From positions 806,001-870,000 of the forward strand of contig NZ_JABGNA010000001.1 of the NCBI RefSeq assembly GCF_013149275.1: DNA of 64,000 nt, in the 5' to 3' direction. A program made the translations under genes and the position numbers. Positions 9,634 to 19,358 of the stretch are shown piece by piece. Each line of letters begins with the position of its first letter. Positions within the stretch are counted from its first letter, which is position 1. The notes beneath the pieces are model-generated. The model saw only the letters and a program-made list of their open reading frames with translations, made no database searches and was not told the origin of the DNA. Source of the DNA: Mucilaginibacter sp. SG564. Lineage in GTDB: Bacteria; Bacteroidota; Bacteroidia; Sphingobacteriales; Sphingobacteriaceae.

Positions 9634-11535
9634 ATGAAGATTGTAATCATCCTGATTTTATCAATTTTTCTTCCTGTTATTGCTTTGGCTCAGCAAAACC
9701 AATACACTACCACTAAAAAGGAAGCCATAAAGTATTTTGCCGAAGCCAACAAAAATCTCGATGAGCATTTATATGACGAAGCTATTGCCAGCCTTCAAAA
9801 GGCTATCAATGAAGATTCCAAATTTGTAGAAGCACATGCCCAGCTTGCAGATGTATTTCGATTGAGACATCTATACAAACAAGCCATTGATGAATATTTG
9901 AGGGTTATAACCATTAATCCCGATTTTAACCGTTCAGTTTATCTCAAAATCGGTGAGGCCGAAATAACGGAAGCAAAATACCCGCAGGCTCAGCAGCACC
10001 TGGAAAAATATTTAAGCTATCCAGATATCACTCCTGCTAATAAGTTATATGCGCAAAAGCTTATTGCCGATGCTAAATTCAGTATCCAGGCGATGCAGCA
10101 TCCGGTAGCGTTTAAGCCTGTGAATATAGGTCCCGAAATAAATACGGCCAATGATGAATACCTGCCTGTTGCCACCGCCGACGAAGCCTTATTGATATTT
10201 ACCCGGAAGGTGAACAATAATGAAGATTTTTACAAAAGCGCCAATATTGACGGGAAATGGCAAACGGCCAGTTATCTGAGCGATCAGATCAATACAGCCC
10301 AGTACAACGAAGGCGCGCAGTCTATTTCCCAGGATGGTAAATACTTGTTTTTCACGGGATGTAACCGTCCCGATGGTTTGGGTAGATGTGATATTTATAT
10401 TGCTCAAAAAAAAGGCGAGGATTGGGGTAAACCTGTTGACTTAAGTCCGCCGGTAAATACCTCCGGATGGGAATCACAGCCATCCATAAGCGCTGATGGG
10501 CGTACACTTTATTTTGTAAGCAACCGGGCAGGTGGTTATGGCGGATACGACATATGGAAGTCAACCCTGAACAGCAAAGGTTGGGGGCCTGCAGAAAATT
10601 TGGGGCCAAATATCAATACGGCTTATAATGAGCAATCGCCTTTTATCCATGCCGATGATAGTACGCTTTACTTTAGCTCCAATGGATGGCCGGGTTTGGG
10701 TAATAAAGATCTTTTTGTAAGCCGTTTGGGTAAAGATGGCAAATGGCAAAAGCCCGAAAACCTGGGCTACCCTATTAATTCCAACGGAGATGAAAATGGA
10801 CTGACCTTAACCGCGAACGGTAACATCGCGTTTTTCGCTTCGGATAATCTAAATGGTTATGGCGGTTATGATATTTACACATTTGAGTTACCGGTAAATG
10901 TACGGCCACGCGTAGTAACCTATGTAAAAGGCAATGTACATGACGCTAAAAGCAATCATCCGCTGGAAGCCGCTATCGAGATCATTGATTTGCAAAGCAA
11001 TCAACCGGTTTACCAGGATTATAGCAGTGATGACGAAGGTAGCTTTTTGGCTACCATTACTTCGGGTAAAAACTATGGTTTGAATATCTCGAAAAGCGGG
11101 TATATGTTCTATTCCGAGAATTTCTCGCTGGTGGGTTATAAAACCAGGAATCCGTTTAACATTTCTGTTTCATTGTCGCCTATAGATGTTGGCAATAAAG
11201 TGATCCTGAAGAACATATTCTTTGATACCAATAAATTCGATCTCGAATTGGAATCAAAGGCGGAGTTGGTGAAACTGATCGAATTTTTAACCGTAAATCC
11301 AACGGTACATATTGAAATATCAGGCCATACAGATGATGTAGGCCCGGATCAGATTAACCAGACTCTTTCCGAAAACCGGGCCAAATCTGTGTATCAGTAT
11401 TTAATTGGTAATGGCATTAGTGCCACTCGCCTGGTATATAAAGGTTATGGTAAAATGCAACCGATAGCGCCTAATGATACCGATGAAAATCGGGCAAAGA
11501 ACCGCCGCACCGAGTTTAAAATTATTTCTAAATAA
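9634..11535 (+). CDS. PorE-like outer-membrane-associated protein (TPR, PD40 propeller, OmpA domain)
   Basis: The 633-residue protein has a signal peptide ending near ALAQQ, then TPR repeats (about residues 28-140), then a six-bladed PD40 propeller with repeats such as GRTLYFVSNRAGGYGGYDIW, then a carboxypeptidase-like regulatory domain (about 430-500). It ends in an OmpA C-terminal peptidoglycan-binding domain with FFDTNKFDL and ISGHTDDVG. This order is the one described for PorE of the type IX secretion system and for several paralogues of unknown role. It stands alone, so a T9SS role is only a possibility. Confidence 0.88.
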   Translation: MKIVIILILSIFLPVIALAQQNQYTTTKKEAIKYFAEANKNLDEHLYDEAIASLQKAINEDSKFVEAHAQLADVFRLRHLYKQAIDEYLRVITINPDFNRSVYLKIGEAEITEAKYPQAQQHLEKYLSYPDITPANKLYAQKLIADAKFSIQAMQHPVAFKPVNIGPEINTANDEYLPVATADEALLIFTRKVNNNEDFYKSANIDGKWQTASYLSDQINTAQYNEGAQSISQDGKYLFFTGCNRPDGLGRCDIYIAQKKGEDWGKPVDLSPPVNTSGWESQPSISADGRTLYFVSNRAGGYGGYDIWKSTLNSKGWGPAENLGPNINTAYNEQSPFIHADDSTLYFSSNGWPGLGNKDLFVSRLGKDGKWQKPENLGYPINSNGDENGLTLTANGNIAFFASDNLNGYGGYDIYTFELPVNVRPRVVTYVKGNVHDAKSNHPLEAAIEIIDLQSNQPVYQDYSSDDEGSFLATITSGKNYGLNISKSGYMFYSENFSLVGYKTRNPFNISVSLSPIDVGNKVILKNIFFDTNKFDLELESKAELVKLIEFLTVNPTVHIEISGHTDDVGPDQINQTLSENRAKSVYQYLIGNGISATRLVYKGYGKMQPIAPNDTDENRAKNRRTEFKIISK

Positions 11536-11554
11536 GAGGATAGTAATTGAACAT

Positions 11555-11590
11555 AAAAAAAGCTTTTAGCAAATTACTAAAAGCTTTTTT
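11555..11590. terminator. Bidirectional terminator between PorE-like gene and recQ
   Basis: A perfect palindrome with arms AAAAAAGCTTTTAG and CTAAAAGCTTTTTT around a 7-base loop, A run on one side and T run on the other, between convergent genes. Confidence 0.9.
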
Positions 11591-11598
11591 ATTTGTTA

Positions 11599-13794
11599 TT
11601 AGTTACCCATTTCTGATATGAATTTAATGCGCATTAATTGCACCTCTTCACGGGTATAATCATCGTTTCCTAATTCGCTTAACGCATCATCGATGGAGTC
11701 AACTTCGGCGGTGCGGAAGTAATCAAATACCTCTTCCTGCTTGTCCTCATCTATTACTTCATCAATATAATAGTTCAGGTTAAGTTTTGTGCCTGAGTTC
11801 ACTATAGTTTCTACTTCTTTCAATATCTCTTCGTAGGTGAGCCCTTTGGAGGCCGCAATGTCATCCAGATTCAGGTGACGATCGATATTCTGGATAATAA
11901 ATACTTTGAGTGCCGATTTATTAGCCGCGCTCTTAATCACCATATCAACCGGGCGATCGATATCGTTATCTTCTACATATTTTTGTATCAGATCAGTAAA
12001 TGGTTTACCGAATTTCAGGGCTTTACCTGCTCCTACTCCTGAGATCTGTTTTAATTCTTCAGTAGTGATTGGATAATGCGTGCACATTTCCTCTAATGAT
12101 GGATCCTGGAATATCACAAATGGAGGCAAGCCCTTTTGCTTAGCCAGCTTTTTACGCAAGTCTTTAAGCATTTGCAATAGCTGGGTATCCAATGCGCCAC
12201 CGCCTTGTTTAGGGCCGTCAGCGTCATCGTCATCATCCGTAGCCTCCATCACCTTATTGAGGATAAAACGGATGCTGTGCGGGTTATCAATAAAGCTGTT
12301 ACCGGTTTTGGTTAAGCGCAGCAAGCCATATTGATCAATATCTTTGGAAAGATAATTGTTTAACAAAGCTTGTCTCAGCAATGAGTTCCACAGGTTTTCA
12401 CCTTGCTCCTTACCTGATCCATAATAGTCAAGAGTATCATGTTCATAGCTCTTTACCTGGGCGTTTTCAGTTCCCATCAATATGCTGATGATATGCTGAT
12501 CATCAAACTTCTCCCCAATGTGTTTGATCAGGCTTAGCGCTTTATGCAAATGCTCCTCGCCATCAAAATGGTCTTTATGGCCGCAGCAGTTATCGCACAT
12601 GTTATTACAGCCCGCTTCATTAAAGTTTTCTCCAAAATAATGCAGCAGTTGTTTACGACGGCATACAGAAGATTCGCAATAATCAATTACTTCTTTCAAT
12701 ATCTGGGTACCAATTTCACGTTCAGAAACCGGTTTATCCTTCATGAATTTCTGAAGCTTATCAATATCTTTTTCAGAATAAAAAGCCACACAAACACCTT
12801 CACCGCCGTCGCGACCAGCCCTGCCTGTTTCCTGATAATACCCCTCCATGCTTTTAGGCACATCATGATGTATCACATAACGAACATCCGGTTTGTCGAT
12901 ACCCATACCAAAAGCAATGGTGGCTACAATCACCTCCACATCTTCCATCAGGAATTTGTCTTGAGTATCGGCACGTACCTTGGGATCCAGGCCGGCGTGA
13001 TATGGTAATGCCCTCACACCATTCAGATTGAGCGCTTCGGCAACTTCCTCAACCTTTTTACGGCTAAGGCAATAAATGATGCCCGATTTACCCTGGTTTT
13101 GCTTTACAAACTTTACGATCTCTTTGATCACATTGCGTTTGGCACGAACTTCATAAAACAGGTTTGAACGGTTGAATGATGATTTATATACCGTTGCATT
13201 GTTCATCTGCAGGTTTTTCTGTATATCCTGCTGAACTTTTGGTGTAGCGGTAGCCGTTAAGGCAATGATGGGTATATTTTCGCCGATATTGCTGATCACC
13301 TGGCGTATCTTGCGGTATTCGGGTCTGAAGTCATGCCCCCACTCCGATATACAGTGGGCCTCGTCAACCGCTACAAATGATACATGATTAAGTTTTAAAA
13401 AGTCGATATTCTCCTGTTTGGTCAGTGACTCGGGAGCAACATATAAAAGTTTGGTTTTTCCGGCCAGCACGTCTTCTTTAACGCGGGCTATGTCTGATTT
13501 GGTAAGTGATGAGTTTAAGAAATGAGCTATACTGTCCGATCCTCCAAAAGCTCTCAACTGATCTACCTGATTTTTCATCAGGGCTATCAGCGGTGAAATT
13601 ACTATCGCAGTGCCGTCGCTCATTAATGCCGGCAACTGGTAACACATGGATTTGCCACCACCGGTAGGCATGATCACAAAGGTGTCATTACCCGCCAGTA
13701 TGTTTGTTATAATCGCTTCCTGCTCCCCCTTAAAGTTGTCGAATCCGAAAAAATTCTGGAGATTATCAAATAGCGACTTCTTAGTTTCTATCAT
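11599..13794 (-). CDS. recQ: ATP-dependent DNA helicase RecQ
   Basis: A 731-residue superfamily 2 helicase that unwinds recombination and repair intermediates. Walker A is MPTGGGKSMCYQLP and motif II with the aromatic-rich loop is DEAHCISEWGHDFRPEY. The zinc-binding cysteines follow in CRRKQLLHYFG and CNNMCDNCC. A winged-helix part and an HRDC domain near residues 535-610 come next. The last 100 residues are an acidic tail common in Bacteroidota RecQ. It is transcribed alone and divergently from manC. Confidence 0.97.
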   Translation of the reverse strand: MIETKKSLFDNLQNFFGFDNFKGEQEAIITNILAGNDTFVIMPTGGGKSMCYQLPALMSDGTAIVISPLIALMKNQVDQLRAFGGSDSIAHFLNSSLTKSDIARVKEDVLAGKTKLLYVAPESLTKQENIDFLKLNHVSFVAVDEAHCISEWGHDFRPEYRKIRQVISNIGENIPIIALTATATPKVQQDIQKNLQMNNATVYKSSFNRSNLFYEVRAKRNVIKEIVKFVKQNQGKSGIIYCLSRKKVEEVAEALNLNGVRALPYHAGLDPKVRADTQDKFLMEDVEVIVATIAFGMGIDKPDVRYVIHHDVPKSMEGYYQETGRAGRDGGEGVCVAFYSEKDIDKLQKFMKDKPVSEREIGTQILKEVIDYCESSVCRRKQLLHYFGENFNEAGCNNMCDNCCGHKDHFDGEEHLHKALSLIKHIGEKFDDQHIISILMGTENAQVKSYEHDTLDYYGSGKEQGENLWNSLLRQALLNNYLSKDIDQYGLLRLTKTGNSFIDNPHSIRFILNKVMEATDDDDDADGPKQGGGALDTQLLQMLKDLRKKLAKQKGLPPFVIFQDPSLEEMCTHYPITTEELKQISGVGAGKALKFGKPFTDLIQKYVEDNDIDRPVDMVIKSAANKSALKVFIIQNIDRHLNLDDIAASKGLTYEEILKEVETIVNSGTKLNLNYYIDEVIDEDKQEEVFDYFRTAEVDSIDDALSELGNDDYTREEVQLMRIKFISEMGN

Positions 13795-13993
13795 TGTTTA
13801 ACGTGATCTTGAATTGTATTTAAAAGTTTAAAGTAACAAAATTTAATGAATAAACGATGGATTTACTATTTAATTTTATACAAATATGATTATTAAATGA
13901 AAAACAATTTGTTCATTTGGCGCATTTAAATTGCGGACAAATTCGCTATCCAATTATTTAGTTTTATTTAACCCATATTTAACAGATTATTGT

Positions 13994-14002
13994 ACACTTT
14001 TG
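13994..14002 (+). promoter_or_regulatory. Possible -7 box of manC (TA then CTTTTG, one base longer than consensus)
   Basis: TACACTTTTG resembles TAnnTTTG with extra spacer bases, 36 bases before the chosen start. A weak call. Confidence 0.35.
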
Positions 14003-14037
14003 CGCTGGCTACGCAAAATAAAAACTCTTTTTACCAT

Positions 14038-15123
14038 ATGAATAAAAACAATTATGCGATCATCATGGCAGGCGGCATCGGGAGCCGTTTTTGGCCCATA
14101 AGCCGGTCATCGCATCCCAAACAATTTATAGATATCCTGGGCACGGGCAAAACCCTGATCCAAAATACATACGAACGTTTTCTGAAAGTATGCCCCAAAG
14201 AAAACATCTACGTGGTGACCAACGAGAATTATACCAAACTGGTGAAACAACAATTACCGGAAATGGCCGATGGGCAAATCCTGACCGAACCGGTGATGCG
14301 CAACACGGCCCCCTGCGTGGCTTATGGCTGTTTCAAGATTGAAAGCCTGAACCCCGAGGCGGTTATCGTGGTAGCCCCCTCAGATCAGCAGATCCTGGAT
14401 GAGGAGGCTTTTGTGACAGCGATTGAAAAATCACTGGAGACCGCAGCCTCAACCGATAGTTTGATCACCCTTGGGATTAAGCCATCGCGCCCGGATACAG
14501 GTTACGGATATATCCAGTATACCGACCAGGCCATTAACCAGGATTTTCATAAAGTAAAAACGTTTACCGAAAAACCCACGCTGGAAATAGCCAAAACGTT
14601 TATCCAGAGCGGCGACTTCCTATGGAACGCGGGTATCTTTGTATGGTCGGCCAAAGCCATAGTGAATGCTTTTGGTCGTCATTTGCCAGAGATGCATGAG
14701 ATCTTCGCGGAAGCACGTCCGGTGTACAATACCGGGGACGAGAAGAGCTATGTGCACAAAGCTTATCAGCAATGCATCAATATCTCGATCGATTACGGGA
14801 TCATGGAAAAGGCGGATAATGTGTATGTACTGCCATCGGCCTTTGGCTGGAGTGATCTGGGCACCTGGGCCTCGATCTATGACCTGGCCGAGAAAGATTA
14901 TGTAGGCAACGTGGTGATCCCGTCAGAAAAAGTGATCATGTATGATTCATCCAACTGCATGGTAAATGTACCGGGTGAGAAACTGGTGATACTACAGGGA
15001 CTGCATGATTTTATCGTGGTAGAATCCAACAACACGCTGTTGATTTGCCCGCGCGATCAGGAACAGAATGTAAAACAGGTAGTGGCTGATGTGAAAGCCA
15101 AATTTGGAACGAAATTTATTTAG
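14038..15123 (+). CDS. manC: Mannose-1-phosphate guanylyltransferase
   Basis: It makes GDP-mannose from GTP and mannose-1-phosphate for polysaccharide synthesis. The start MNKNNYAIIMAGG at 14038 is preferred over an upstream ATG at 13990, because the nucleotidyltransferase fold starts immediately with AGGIGSRFWPISR. FTEKP at mid-protein is the second family motif. At 361 residues it is the short monofunctional form without the isomerase domain. To the eye its codons favour G and C at third positions more than its neighbours (CTG, ATC, GCC); this was not computed. No other polysaccharide gene is adjacent. Confidence 0.95.
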   Translation: MNKNNYAIIMAGGIGSRFWPISRSSHPKQFIDILGTGKTLIQNTYERFLKVCPKENIYVVTNENYTKLVKQQLPEMADGQILTEPVMRNTAPCVAYGCFKIESLNPEAVIVVAPSDQQILDEEAFVTAIEKSLETAASTDSLITLGIKPSRPDTGYGYIQYTDQAINQDFHKVKTFTEKPTLEIAKTFIQSGDFLWNAGIFVWSAKAIVNAFGRHLPEMHEIFAEARPVYNTGDEKSYVHKAYQQCINISIDYGIMEKADNVYVLPSAFGWSDLGTWASIYDLAEKDYVGNVVIPSEKVIMYDSSNCMVNVPGEKLVILQGLHDFIVVESNNTLLICPRDQEQNVKQVVADVKAKFGTKFI

Positions 15124-15235
15124 GGTTGGTGAGTGGTTGATTAAGTTAATGGTGCTCATTAAAGCGGATCGTTATAATTTCTAATATAATCCAATTACTC
15201 ACTTAATAGACTCAATCAACCACTCACCCAATCAA
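15124..15235. repeat. Intergenic palindrome, TTGATTAAGT/ACTCACTTAAT words
   Basis: Left arm GGTGAGTGGTTGATTAAGTT, right arm with TCAATCAACCACTCACCCAA. It fills the gap between convergent manC and rlmB and shares words with the folD palindrome. Confidence 0.7.
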
Positions 15236-16003
15236 CTACTTAACCGCAACGCGTTGCCTTATCGCCTCATACAATATTACTCCGGTTGATACGGATACGT
15301 TCAATGATTCGATCTCACCAAACATGGGGATTTTAGCTAAGTGGTCTGATATGCGGATGATCTCGTTGCGGATGCCATCCTCCTCGGATCCCATGATAAT
15401 GGCTGTTGGGGCGGTATAATCGGGCTTGTAAATATCGTCCTGTGTTTTTTCGGTACAACAAACCAATTGTAAGCCCGATTCCTGTAAAAAACGAACGGTT
15501 TGCATAAAGTTATCATGACGGCAAACCGGTATTTTGTACAATGCTCCCGCTGATGTTTTAATAGCATCAGGATTTATCTGCGCCGAACCTTTAGCAGGGA
15601 TAACAATGGCATGCACCCCGGCACATTCGGCGGTACGGGCAATAGCGCCCATATTGCGCACATCGGTAATAGAATCCAGAACAAGCACCAATGGTACCTC
15701 TCCTTTTTCAAATACTTCGGGAATTATATTTTCAATCTTCTGATAAGTTATCGGCGAAATAAAAGCTACCGCACCCTGGTGATTTTTTTGGGTAAGGCGA
15801 TTCAGTTTTTCAACGGGCACCTGCTGGGCGGTGATGTTATATTCTGTAAGCAAAGCTTTTAGCTCATGCGACAGGCTACCTGCGCCTCCTCTCTGGATAT
15901 ATAATGCTTCAATTTCCTTGCCCGAAGTGATGGCCTCCATGATCGCCCTGATACCAAAAACCATTTGGTTACTTTCGCGCTGAGGTCTTGAATTAAATGC
16001 CAT
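15236..16003 (-). CDS. rlmB: 23S rRNA 2'-O-ribose methyltransferase, RlmB/TrmH (SpoU) family
   Basis: The 255-residue SPOUT methyltransferase uses SAM to methylate a ribose in rRNA (Gm2251 in E. coli RlmB). The N-terminal substrate-binding domain begins MVFGIRAIMEAI. The knot carries VLVLDSITDVRNMGAIARTA, IIMGSEEDGI and ESLNVSVSTG, the three SpoU motifs. The start at 16003 is chosen because the longer frame begins at a TTG that lies inside the -7 box. Specificity between rRNA and tRNA paralogues is inferred from length and the N-domain. Confidence 0.92.
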   Translation of the reverse strand: MAFNSRPQRESNQMVFGIRAIMEAITSGKEIEALYIQRGGAGSLSHELKALLTEYNITAQQVPVEKLNRLTQKNHQGAVAFISPITYQKIENIIPEVFEKGEVPLVLVLDSITDVRNMGAIARTAECAGVHAIVIPAKGSAQINPDAIKTSAGALYKIPVCRHDNFMQTVRFLQESGLQLVCCTEKTQDDIYKPDYTAPTAIIMGSEEDGIRNEIIRISDHLAKIPMFGEIESLNVSVSTGVILYEAIRQRVAVK

Positions 16004-16024
16004 TTGTAATGATCTGTTTTTCTG

Positions 16025-16032
16025 CAAAAGTA
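16025..16032 (-). promoter_or_regulatory. -7 box TACTTTTG of rlmB
   Basis: Exact TAnnTTTG on the minus strand, 22 bases before the chosen rlmB start. Confidence 0.6.
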
Positions 16033-16296
16033 GCTATATTAATTGATTAAGCACTTATTGAACTGATAACCCTTTTCGGTTTTTTAAAAACACAGGTCAA
16101 TAATAGTTAACATTATAAAACTTTATTAACATAGGTTTAAATGTTTGTAAATCAGGGCAACTAAAACTTTATTATAAAGTTATCAACATAGGTGTGTTAA
16201 TTAAAAAGCTTTAAATTATAACACTGGGTATGATTGTTTTAAAATCTCGATACACTATGTTGATGGAAATGTAGCTTCAAAAAAACATTTTTTGTA
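16033..16296. other. AT-rich divergent control region between rlmB and dnaB
   Basis: No gene is seen. It contains two related 14-base segments, TTATTAACATAGGT (16123-16136) and TTATCAACATAGGT (16180-16193), whose first nine bases approach the DnaA-box consensus TTATNCACA with one or two mismatches. Confidence 0.4.
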
Positions 16297-16304
16297 TATT
16301 TTTG
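16297..16304 (+). promoter_or_regulatory. -7 box TATTTTTG of dnaB
   Basis: Exact TAnnTTTG match ending 8 bases before the dnaB ATG. Confidence 0.65.
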
Positions 16305-16311
16305 TCGACTT

Positions 16312-17877
16312 ATGAATTTCGAGAACGATAACCTGCAGAACAAGCCGAATACTAACGACCGCCGGAGCCGCATCACTACCCCGACACCCTACAGCGGACT
16401 GGGGAAACTTCCGCCCCAGGCTACCGATCTGGAGGAGGCTGTTTTAGGAGCGTTAATGCTCGAAAAAGACGCCCTTTCGTCGGTTATTGATGTTTTAAAT
16501 CCCGAAGTTTTTTATCGTGATAATCACCAGAAAATATTTGCGGCTATAAAACAGCTGTTTGAAAAATCGTCACCGGTTGATATCCTGACAGTTACAGCCG
16601 AACTACGCAGGCAAGGCGAACTGGAAATGATTGGTGGGGCCTACTACATTACAGAACTGACCAGTCGTGTGGCTTCTGCAGCCAATATTGAATTTCACGC
16701 CCGTATTATCATTCAGAAGTTCATTCAACGCGAACTGATCCGCATATCTACGGATGTTATTCAAAGCGCTTATGAGGACACATCTGACGTACTGGACCTG
16801 TTAGACCGGGCTGAGAAGAACCTTTTTGAAATTGCACAAAGTAACTTGCGCCGCGATGCCCGTAAAATGGATGACCTGGTGCATGAAGCTTTAAAAGATA
16901 TTGAGGCGTTAAAAGATAAAAAAGATGGTCTTACCGGTGTAGCCTCTGGCTTTACAGCGCTCGACCGGATGACCTCGGGCTGGCAAAAATCCGACCTGGT
17001 GATTATAGCTGCCCGCCCGGCGATGGGTAAAACGGCTTTCGTACTGAGTTGTGCCCGTAACGCCGCGGTCGACTTTGATAAACCGGTTGTGGTGTTCTCG
17101 CTGGAAATGTCCTCGGTTCAGTTGGTTAACCGTTTAATATCCGGCGAAACCGAAATTGAACAGGAAAAGATACGTAAGGGAACTTTGGAGGAATGGGAAT
17201 GGCAACAGATCCACTCTAAGATTGGCAGGCTGGAACAAGCCACACTGATCATCGATGATACCCCGGCATTGAATATATTTGAATTCAGGGCCAAATGCCG
17301 CCGTTTAAAATCACAGCATGATATTCAACTGATCATTATTGACTACTTGCAGTTGATGCATGGTAAGGCTGAAGGTAAAGGCGGGGGCGGTAACCGTGAG
17401 CAGGAAATTGGTAGTATATCAAGGGCCTTGAAATCGGTAGCCAAAGAATTGAACGTACCTGTGATCGCGCTGTCACAATTAAGTCGAGCGGTTGAAACCA
17501 GGCCGGGTAACTCCAAAAGACCAATGCTATCGGATTTGCGTGAGTCGGGATCTATTGAGCAGGACGCGGATATGGTGCTTTTCCTTTACCGCCCTGAATA
17601 CTATGGCTTAACAGAAGATGAAGACGGTAACCCAACCAACAATGTGGGTGAAGTTATTATAGCCAAACACCGTAACGGTGAAACGGGTACGGTACGATTG
17701 AAGTTTGTGGGTAAATACGTAAAATTCGCTAACCTGGAAGAGAGCATGGATGGCTTCCCTCCTGCTGCGGGCAGCGCATTCTCGGGCCTGGCGCCATCGC
17801 AGGATTTTGAAAAACAAAGTAACTTCATCATCCGCCCATCGCGAATGGACGATATTGATGATGAACCACCGTTTTAA
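16312..17877 (+). CDS. dnaB: Replicative DNA helicase DnaB
   Basis: A 521-residue hexameric helicase of the replication fork. The N-terminal domain opens PPQATDLEEAVLGALMLEKDAL. The RecA-like motor has Walker A ARPAMGKTAF, Walker B-like LIIIDYLQLM, and RELKVPVIALSQLSR-type segment with LSQLSRAVE and SDLRESGSIEQDADMV. A Gly-rich C-terminal tail ends DDIDDEPPF, a common acidic end in this phylum. No intein is present. The start is set by the -7 box. Confidence 0.97.
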   Translation: MNFENDNLQNKPNTNDRRSRITTPTPYSGLGKLPPQATDLEEAVLGALMLEKDALSSVIDVLNPEVFYRDNHQKIFAAIKQLFEKSSPVDILTVTAELRRQGELEMIGGAYYITELTSRVASAANIEFHARIIIQKFIQRELIRISTDVIQSAYEDTSDVLDLLDRAEKNLFEIAQSNLRRDARKMDDLVHEALKDIEALKDKKDGLTGVASGFTALDRMTSGWQKSDLVIIAARPAMGKTAFVLSCARNAAVDFDKPVVVFSLEMSSVQLVNRLISGETEIEQEKIRKGTLEEWEWQQIHSKIGRLEQATLIIDDTPALNIFEFRAKCRRLKSQHDIQLIIIDYLQLMHGKAEGKGGGGNREQEIGSISRALKSVAKELNVPVIALSQLSRAVETRPGNSKRPMLSDLRESGSIEQDADMVLFLYRPEYYGLTEDEDGNPTNNVGEVIIAKHRNGETGTVRLKFVGKYVKFANLEESMDGFPPAAGSAFSGLAPSQDFEKQSNFIIRPSRMDDIDDEPPF

Positions 17878-17983
17878 TATCGGATTTGGGAATTTTGATT
17901 CGGATTTATTTTTATTGTGGATTGAACTAAACAAGAAATCTTAAATCATAGTAATTCCGAAATCGAACATCCGAAATCCCAAA
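17878..17983. repeat. Intergenic palindrome with GGATTTGGGA / TCCCAAATC words
   Basis: Left arm GATTTGGGAATTTTGATTCG, right arm CGAACATCCGAAATCCCAAA, imperfectly complementary, between convergent dnaB and chrA. Confidence 0.7.
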
Positions 17984-19183
17984 TCAAAAAAATATCCCCA
18001 GTAACACCCCGATGATAATAATTACCGGGGTTTTTATTTTGGTGAAGTGCAACAGTAAAAAAGTGCCCGCCATAAGCCCATAAGCTATCCAGTTGCCCCC
18101 AAATGGCCGTACCAATAAAATAAAAGCCGTAGCCATAAAACCTACCGCTACCGCGCTGATACCACTTAAGGAATTTTTAATACGGGTTATCTTTTTAAGA
18201 TCTTCCCAAAACGGCACAATAAACAGGATCAGTATCAAGCCGGGTGTGTTTACCCCAATAACCGCCACAATGCTGCCTATGATCTGCCCACCAATGCCGT
18301 ATCCCTTGTTCCCTAAAGTGATACCGCCTAAAAAGGATGTAAAAGAAAATGTTGGCCCCGGAAGCGCCTGTTGTAAGGCGTATCCGGAAAGGAATTCCGA
18401 ATTGCTGAGGTAATGTTTAACTTCTACAAATTCTGTGTACATGAGCGGCACCATAACCTGTCCGCCACCAAATATCAGGATACCGTTACGGTAAAAGTTC
18501 TCAAATAAACGAATAGGTAAGCTAAACGGTGACGTTTGATTGATGATGGCACCCAGTGCCGCAAAGAACAACAGAATCCCAATAAAATAAGCCACTTTAT
18601 TAGGGTTTACGTTAGAGTATAGTTTAACCCTCAATTCGTTTTCCTGCGGCTGGGTTTCCATAGCCGATGATATAATCCCACCTAATAAAACCAATAATGG
18701 GAAAGCATAGGCATTTTGGAGAATAAGTGTTGCTATGAACGATGCTATAGCCAGCATGGTGCTCACCCGCGTTTTCAGGAACCTGTGCGCAAAACTATAG
18801 GTAGCATAAGCCACAATACCTACAGCCAAGGGTTGTATATAAGTGATAATGTGTGCAAATTTAGCACGGTTGGCAAACATTTTATAGCTGATAGCAGCGG
18901 TAGCCATAATTGCAGCAGACGGCAGTATCCATATCAGGAAGGTGATCAAAGCCAGCCTTAATCCGCCTACCTTCCAGGCTATACCGACCAATGTTTGGGT
19001 TGATGACGGGCCGGGCAACACTTGCGATAAAGCATTGAGCTCCATTAATTCATCTTCGGTAATATAATGCCGTTTTTCCACAAACTCACGCAGTAAAACA
19101 GCTATATGCGCTTGCGGGCCACCGAAAGCCGTAAACGTATAGATCAATACATCACGAAGAAATAGAAGTTCCCGTTTTTTCAT
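17984..19183 (-). CDS. chrA: Chromate transporter family protein (ChrA, two CHR domains)
   Basis: A 399-residue membrane protein of the CHR family with two homologous halves. The first carries TAFGGPQAHIAVL and LSQVLPGPSSTQTL, the second FGGGQVMVPL and LQQALPGPTFSFTSFLGG. This FGG and PGP pair is the family signature. Known members export chromate, but many bacterial copies have no proven substrate. It has no adjacent regulator or resistance gene. Confidence 0.9.
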   Translation of the reverse strand: MKKRELLFLRDVLIYTFTAFGGPQAHIAVLLREFVEKRHYITEDELMELNALSQVLPGPSSTQTLVGIAWKVGGLRLALITFLIWILPSAAIMATAAISYKMFANRAKFAHIITYIQPLAVGIVAYATYSFAHRFLKTRVSTMLAIASFIATLILQNAYAFPLLVLLGGIISSAMETQPQENELRVKLYSNVNPNKVAYFIGILLFFAALGAIINQTSPFSLPIRLFENFYRNGILIFGGGQVMVPLMYTEFVEVKHYLSNSEFLSGYALQQALPGPTFSFTSFLGGITLGNKGYGIGGQIIGSIVAVIGVNTPGLILILFIVPFWEDLKKITRIKNSLSGISAVAVGFMATAFILLVRPFGGNWIAYGLMAGTFLLLHFTKIKTPVIIIIGVLLGIFF

Positions 19184-19358
19184 TTAGCTCACTGGTTCAT
19201 TAGTTCACTGGTTCATCGGTATCGAGCCAAACCTTATTAAACAAATCGTCATTACACGGTTGTTAAACTTTTGTAAGATTAGTAAAATCTCCTTAATTCT
19301 TAAATTCTGATTAGCATAGGTCCCAATGAACTAATGAACCAGCAAACAAATGAACTAT
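19184..19358. repeat. Intergenic segment with inverted GTTCATTAGTTCA words
   Basis: Copies of GTTCATTAGTTCACTGGTTC near 19190-19217 are mirrored by AATGAACTAATGAACCAGC near 19325-19343. It separates chrA from the TPR gene. Nothing coding is seen. Confidence 0.6.
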
